Shown here: in pieces, positions 6,038 to 8,777 of the stretch
How positions within the stretch are numbered: position 1 is the stretch's first letter
Layout of the letters: each line of letters starts with the position of its first letter
DNA from: Planctomycetota bacterium
GTDB taxonomy: Bacteria; Planctomycetota; Phycisphaerae; Sedimentisphaerales; Anaerohalosphaeraceae
Assembly: GCA_019456245.1 (NCBI GenBank)
Contig: VRUF01000011.1
Coordinates: forward strand, 19,281-28,057
Reading direction: 5' to 3'
Length of the DNA stretch: 8,777 bases
Notes under the pieces: generated by a model
Database searches by the model: none
Told to the model about the DNA's origin: nothing
The model's input: only the letters and a program-made list of their open reading frames with translations
Made by a program: the position numbers and the translations under genes

Positions 6038-6414
6038 TTCAGTATCATCGGTTCTTTTCTTTTTACGAGTTGTACCGCCACGCCCCATGGGTCGCGGACT
6101 ACCGCGAAAGTGTCGCCGTTGCTGGTGTTTACTTCGCCATCTGCCGTTGCCCCGGCTTCGATGAGTTTAGCGCGATCGGCGCTAACGTCTTCTGAGACGA
6201 AGGCGATATGAAAGAGCAAAAGGTCCATTGATGCATAATCCGGTACGGCATCGGGTGGGTTGTTGTAGATTTCCAGAATGGTGTTTTTGTTTTCGTCACC
6301 AATAAAGAAAGCCTGTCCCGTGTCGCGTACGATCTGCATACCCAGATTATCGCAGTACCACCGGGCCATCTCGGCGGGTGCTTTTACGTTTATTGCGATG
6401 TGTTCGATTCTCAT
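6034..6414 (-). CDS. VOC superfamily (glyoxalase/dioxygenase-fold) protein
   Basis: This 126-residue protein has the paired beta-alpha-beta-beta-beta modules of the vicinal oxygen chelate fold. Expected metal-ligand positions are His5 (IEHIAI), Glu48 (ILEIY), His69 (LFHIAF) and Gln115 (GVAVQLV); many relatives have Glu at the last position, so a Gln here may change the metal or reaction. DPWG (108-111) is a common VOC signature. Substrate is unknown: glyoxalase, resistance and isomerase members all share this pattern, and none can be preferred. It is the second gene of the operon. Its ATG overlaps the SGNH stop by four bases (ATGA), and its own stop overlaps the msrB ATG the same way, so it is translationally coupled on both sides. 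Upstream GGGA is only a weak ribosome site. No signal peptide; cytoplasmic. Confidence 0.85.
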   Translation of the reverse strand: MRIEHIAINVKAPAEMARWYCDNLGMQIVRDTGQAFFIGDENKNTILEIYNNPPDAVPDYASMDLLLFHIAFVSEDVSADRAKLIEAGATADGEVNTSNGDTFAVVRDPWGVAVQLVKRKEPMILK

Positions 6415-7148
6415 AATTTCATTCCCGCAGTAGCATTGACCTGAATAGTTATATCGTAAAATTTCCCCGTCAGGGTTCTATACACCTCTTCGGCAATGAG
6501 TTTTGCACCTTCTGCGTTGGGATGTATGCCGTCCGGGAATAGTTCGCCATTTTCGCTAAGTGCCTGGTAGAGATCGATCGTTGGGAGATTTTTTTTCCTG
6601 GCCAGTTTTCTTATTTTCGGGACGATCTCATCGCGCACAACCGATCTGCTGATGTTAAATTTGCCGTCTCTGTAGACCGGCACCGGATAACATAACCAAA
6701 TCCTGGGTTTTCCGTCTGTCTGTTCGAATGTTTCTATCATCGCCAGGTAGTCCGGTGAGTATTCGTTTTTGTATTTCCAGTTCTTCGGCTTGCTGTCGTT
6801 GGTACCGAGTTTGATAACGACGACATCAGGCTTGAAGTCGACAGCTTTATCGAGTGCGACTTTCCAGTAAGGTTTGTCGCCATTTTTGAGCATAGTAGCG
6901 CCGCTTACGCCGAAGTTTTTCACATCCCATTTTGCTCCCAGCATTTCGCCGAGCCGGGCGGGATAACTTTGCTTTTTCCGGTCCTTAATCCCTGCTCCGT
7001 ATGTAATGCTGTCACCGACACAGGCAACACGGATTGGACGTGAAAAATCACTTATCTGAACAGGCCCATGTCCTGGGACAGAACCGCATCCGACAAAAAC
7101 GGTCAGCGAAACAAATATCAAAAGGACAGCTAAGCTCTTGCGTAACAC
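6411..7148 (-). CDS. SGNH/GDSL-type lipoprotein esterase
   Basis: This 245-residue protein has a lysine/arginine n-region, a hydrophobic core and lipobox FVGC (Cys21), so it is an envelope lipoprotein. The SGNH blocks follow in order: GDSITYG with nucleophile Ser47, Gly80 in NFGVSGAT, GTND with Asn117, and DGIHP with Asp206 and His209. All catalytic positions are intact. Such enzymes remove acyl groups from carbohydrates or lipids; wording near GDSITYGAG and PDGIHPN resembles carbohydrate acetylesterases (sialate-O-acetylesterase-like), but the substrate is not established. It starts with GTG (7148), supported by AGGAG eight bases upstream and the complete signal peptide. It is the first gene of the operon, with its own promoter overlapping the rlmN stop, and overlaps the VOC gene by ATGA. 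Confidence 0.9.
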   Translation of the reverse strand: MLRKSLAVLLIFVSLTVFVGCGSVPGHGPVQISDFSRPIRVACVGDSITYGAGIKDRKKQSYPARLGEMLGAKWDVKNFGVSGATMLKNGDKPYWKVALDKAVDFKPDVVVIKLGTNDSKPKNWKYKNEYSPDYLAMIETFEQTDGKPRIWLCYPVPVYRDGKFNISRSVVRDEIVPKIRKLARKKNLPTIDLYQALSENGELFPDGIHPNAEGAKLIAEEVYRTLTGKFYDITIQVNATAGMKL

Positions 7149-7156
7149 GGCGAAAT

Positions 7157-7161
7157 CTCCT
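7157..7161 (-). promoter_or_regulatory. ribosome binding site deciding the GTG start of the SGNH gene
   Basis: AGGAG on the minus strand lies eight bases before GTG 7148. No ATG in frame nearby gives a complete lipoprotein signal, so the GTG start is well supported. Confidence 0.75.
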
Positions 7162-7208
7162 GTTTTAAAAACGGTTTCCTATTCAAGCATTATTGTACAA
7201 CAGGCCGG

Positions 7209-7236
7209 ATTATAATGAAATAAATTTTCTGGTCAA
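7209..7236 (-). promoter_or_regulatory. sigma70-type promoter of the SGNH-VOC-msrB-deaminase operon
   Basis: TTGACC (7236-7231) and a perfect TATAAT (7214-7209), 16 bp apart on the minus strand, give a start near 7202 and a ~54-nt leader. The -35 box contains the TGA stop of rlmN (7235-7233), so the operon has its own promoter packed against rlmN. No terminator is visible between them, so read-through from rlmN is possible. Confidence 0.7.
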
Positions 7237-8279
7237 ATTTTTGCGTTGTATTCCGGCCAGGTTGCTCCTAGTTGTCCGCATGCTGCTTTTATTGATTGGC
7301 CTCGTTTGTAACGCGCTGTGGTTTCTATGCCGGCTTGCATTAGTATGTCGAAGAATGCCTGGAACCTGTCCGAGGTGCTTGGCTCGAAGTGGCAGCCTGG
7401 GTGCGGATTGTATTCTATGAGATTTACGTTGGCGTTTATACCCTTCAGCAGTTTTATGATCGCACGCGCGTTGGCGTCGGTGTCGTTTACACCTTTGATC
7501 ATGCAGTAGACGAACATTACGCGGCGGTTTGTGATTTCCTGATATTTCCGTATCGCCTGCATTAGCTTTTTCAGGGGATATTTTCTGGCTGCGCCCATTA
7601 GTTCTGCCCGTTTGCGGTCATTTGTCGAATGCAGGGAGATGGCCAGGTGCACCTGAAGTTTTTCGTCGGCGAACCTGATGATCTGATCCGGTATTCCGCA
7701 TGTCGAGATGGTCAGGTGTCTTGCGCCGATGTTTTTTCCAGCGTGGTGGTTGAGTATCCTCAGTGACCGGGTTACCTCGTCGTAATTGTCCAGGGGTTCG
7801 CCCATCCCCATATAGACGACGTTGTTGATCTCGCCAATGTCAGCGGCGACTTTGTTGACCTGATCGACGATCTCGGCGCAGGTCAAATTTCGTCTGAATT
7901 TAAGCCTTGCCGTCGCGCAGAAAACACATCCCATACGACATCCGGCTTGGCAGGATATGCAAAGGGTTTTGCGGTCCTTGCTTGTGAGTATCACGCTTTC
8001 GATGCGTGCGCCGCCGGCTAGTTCGAAGAGGTATTTCACTGTCCCGTCGTCATCGGTGTGCTTTTCGACGGTTTTCAGGGCAGAGATGTAAAACCCTTCC
8101 CCGGCGAGTTTTGTGCGAAAGTCTTTGGATAGTGTGGTGATCTCATCGATATTGTCGGCGGATTTGGCGTGAATGAACGAAAATATGTATTTGGCGAGGT
8201 ATTTCTTGCTGCCAAGCTCCAGTACGATATCTTCAATTTCTTCGAGTGTCTTATTTTTCAGGTCTTTTTCGCTGTTCAT
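7233..8279 (-). CDS. rlmN: dual-specificity 23S rRNA/tRNA (adenine-C2)-methyltransferase RlmN
   Basis: RlmN is a radical-SAM enzyme that methylates C2 of A2503 in 23S rRNA and of A37 in some tRNAs. The 348-residue protein has the 4Fe-4S motif CRMGCVFC (Cys114, Cys118, Cys121). Cys107 and Cys334 (AACGQL) match the positions of the methyl-carrying and resolving cysteines of E. coli RlmN (Cys118 and Cys355), and Glu94 matches its general base by spacing. VVYMGMGEPLDNYD (154-167), STCG (192-195) and LAISLHS (212-218) are family motifs. Length is normal. The ATG at 8279 has no Shine-Dalgarno but lies six bases after a TATAAT box, suggesting a leaderless mRNA. The gene is divergent from the Arg/Tyr-rich secreted protein and followed by the SGNH operon 84 bp later. 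Confidence 0.96.
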   Translation of the reverse strand: MNSEKDLKNKTLEEIEDIVLELGSKKYLAKYIFSFIHAKSADNIDEITTLSKDFRTKLAGEGFYISALKTVEKHTDDDGTVKYLFELAGGARIESVILTSKDRKTLCISCQAGCRMGCVFCATARLKFRRNLTCAEIVDQVNKVAADIGEINNVVYMGMGEPLDNYDEVTRSLRILNHHAGKNIGARHLTISTCGIPDQIIRFADEKLQVHLAISLHSTNDRKRAELMGAARKYPLKKLMQAIRKYQEITNRRVMFVYCMIKGVNDTDANARAIIKLLKGINANVNLIEYNPHPGCHFEPSTSDRFQAFFDILMQAGIETTARYKRGQSIKAACGQLGATWPEYNAKI

Positions 8280-8285
8280 GTCGCC

Positions 8286-8315
8286 ATTATACCGGTTTTT
8301 GCAAGTTGATGACAG
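8286..8315 (-). promoter_or_regulatory. promoter giving a probably leaderless rlmN transcript
   Basis: On the minus strand TATAAT (8291-8286) is followed by GGCGAC and then ATG. With the usual 6-8 bp from -10 to the start site, transcription begins at or next to the A of the start codon. The -35 candidate CTGTCA (8315-8310) has an 18-bp spacer and matches consensus at 4 of 6. The perfect -10 and the missing Shine-Dalgarno support each other. Confidence 0.5.
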
Positions 8316-8328
8316 GTTGAATTATAAG
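8299..8328 (+). promoter_or_regulatory. candidate divergent promoter for the Arg/Tyr-rich secreted protein
   Basis: TTGCAA (8299-8304) and TATAAG (8323-8328) are separated by 18 bp. It overlaps the rlmN promoter on the other strand, so the two could exclude each other. The leader would be about 80 nt. Confidence 0.4.
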
Positions 8329-8361
8329 TGGCGTAACTATCCGTCCGAGCGGGCGTATAAA

Positions 8362-8409
8362 AAGGGTGAAGGGTGAGGTGTAAAGATGGTATAAAAGTTT
8401 GAAAGGGTG
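8362..8409 (+). repeat. AAGGGTG short direct repeats in the leader
   Basis: AAGGGTG occurs in tandem at 8362-8368 and 8369-8375 and again at 8403-8409, with a near copy AAGGGTT at 8418-8424. The third copy sits at ribosome-site distance from ATG 8415. They may be a protein-binding or decoy ribosome-site element, or simply purine-rich leader sequence. Confidence 0.45.
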
Positions 8410-8414
8410 GTAAA

Positions 8415-8765
8415 ATGAAGGGTTGGGTAATAATATCGCTTGCGGTTTTCGTGGCGGTTTTGGTGTTTGGGGTTGTTGAAACCGAGGCACGGTCGTACTG
8501 GCAGTTGAGATTTGAGGACGCGAGGTATTCTTCGCCCCAATATTACAGCGGCGGCGACCGTCTCTGGTGCGGACGGACTTCGGGTAGAAGAAGATTCGTC
8601 CCCTATCGCGAATTTAGACGCCATCCAAGATACCGCCATCGGGATATTCCACGCTATTGCTACAGGGGCAGGCCAAGATATCGGGGATATTATGGTGGTC
8701 AATACCGTTACTACAGACCCAGACCGCAAGGCGGATACAGGGGCCATCGACGCCGCTGTAGGTAA
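8415..8765 (+). CDS. small secreted Arg/Tyr-rich protein of unknown function
   Basis: I do not recognise a family. The 116-residue product has a clear signal peptide (hydrophobic 4-21, likely cut after TEA at residue 25). The mature part of about 91 residues holds 27 Arg and about 15 Tyr but no Lys; Gly, Pro and His are also frequent, and there are three Cys (52, 82, 115). Short RYR, RYY and GYYGG units recur. The Arg codons are mixed (CGx and AGR), so the composition looks selected at protein level and not a product of a simple DNA repeat. The protein would be strongly basic and probably disordered after export; binding to acidic polymers, nucleic acid or the cell wall is a guess. The GGGTGG-like ribosome site upstream is weak. 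Overlapping open frames exist on both strands, but only this frame has a signal peptide. It ends 12 bases before the contig edge. Confidence 0.65.
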   Translation: MKGWVIISLAVFVAVLVFGVVETEARSYWQLRFEDARYSSPQYYSGGDRLWCGRTSGRRRFVPYREFRRHPRYRHRDIPRYCYRGRPRYRGYYGGQYRYYRPRPQGGYRGHRRRCR

Positions 8766-8777
8766 TATATAGGCGAT

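Larger units (their letters stand above)
4938..7148 (-). other. four-gene translationally coupled operon
   Basis: SGNH hydrolase, VOC protein, MsrB and deaminase are joined by ATGA (6411-6414), ATGA (6034-6037) and TAATG (5517-5521) junctions, with no intergenic DNA. A promoter precedes the first gene (7209-7236). Such tight joining predicts one mRNA and coupled translation. The four activities have no obvious common pathway; two are envelope lipoproteins, two are cytoplasmic. Confidence 0.85.

Noticed and set aside
6038..6088. Upstream start for MsrB
   Set aside because: It would overlap VOC by 55 bases and put 17 charged residues before the lipoprotein signal; the ATGA junction at 6034-6037 explains the start better.
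8337..8747. Minus-strand open frame opposite the Arg/Tyr-rich gene
   Set aside because: Composition is the complement of the plus-strand gene, with no signal or domain; the plus frame has a clear signal peptide.
8512..8772. Second plus-strand frame overlapping the Arg/Tyr-rich gene
   Set aside because: No ribosome site or domain; most likely an open shadow frame, though its length is somewhat surprising.

Overview
The window reads as one short draft contig from a Gram-negative-type bacterium. Three predicted lipoproteins with clear lipoboxes and many short or overlapping gene junctions support a didermic bacterium. A membrane-anchored RRM protein and a fused MetX-MetW enzyme make me lean towards Planctomycetota (Phycisphaerae-like), but this is inference and not proven by anything here. 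The first 16 bases are the 3' end of the Illumina TruSeq universal adapter, so the left edge is a sequencing artefact and genomic DNA starts at about base 17.

Left part, plus strand: the C-terminal end of a sensor histidine kinase (17-267) is followed by a good sigma70-type promoter (291-318). This drives a two-pass membrane protein with a C-terminal RNA-recognition motif (421-1068). Next comes a single long gene encoding homoserine O-acetyltransferase fused to MetW (1204-3012), covering the acyl-transfer entry step of methionine synthesis. The convergent gap 3013-3218 holds a possible terminator, inverted repeats and a 9-bp direct repeat that could mark a small mobile-element relic.

Middle part, minus strand: a DUF4056-type lipoprotein with a repeat-bearing tail (3219-4703) has its own strong promoter (4824-4851). 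Upstream of it lies a four-gene operon transcribed right to left: SGNH/GDSL lipoprotein hydrolase (6411-7148), VOC protein (6034-6414), methionine sulfoxide reductase B (5519-6037) and a zinc base/nucleoside deaminase (4938-5519). The junctions are ATGA, ATGA and TAATG, so all four are probably translationally coupled. The operon promoter overlaps the stop codon of rlmN. msrB carries a second, internal ATG with a near-perfect Shine-Dalgarno, so the locus may make both a lipoprotein and a cytosolic MsrB.

Right part: rlmN (7233-8279, minus strand) has a TATAAT box six bases before its ATG and no Shine-Dalgarno, suggesting a leaderless mRNA. Its promoter overlaps a divergent plus-strand promoter for a small secreted protein very rich in Arg and Tyr (8415-8765), which ends just before the contig edge.

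Themes are methionine supply and repair (MetXW, MsrB), RNA handling (RRM protein, RlmN) and envelope lipoproteins. No defence system, CRISPR array, tRNA or rRNA was seen. The most notable points are the dual-start MsrB, the MetX-MetW fusion, the membrane-tethered RRM protein, the leaderless rlmN and the Lys-free Arg/Tyr-rich secreted protein.
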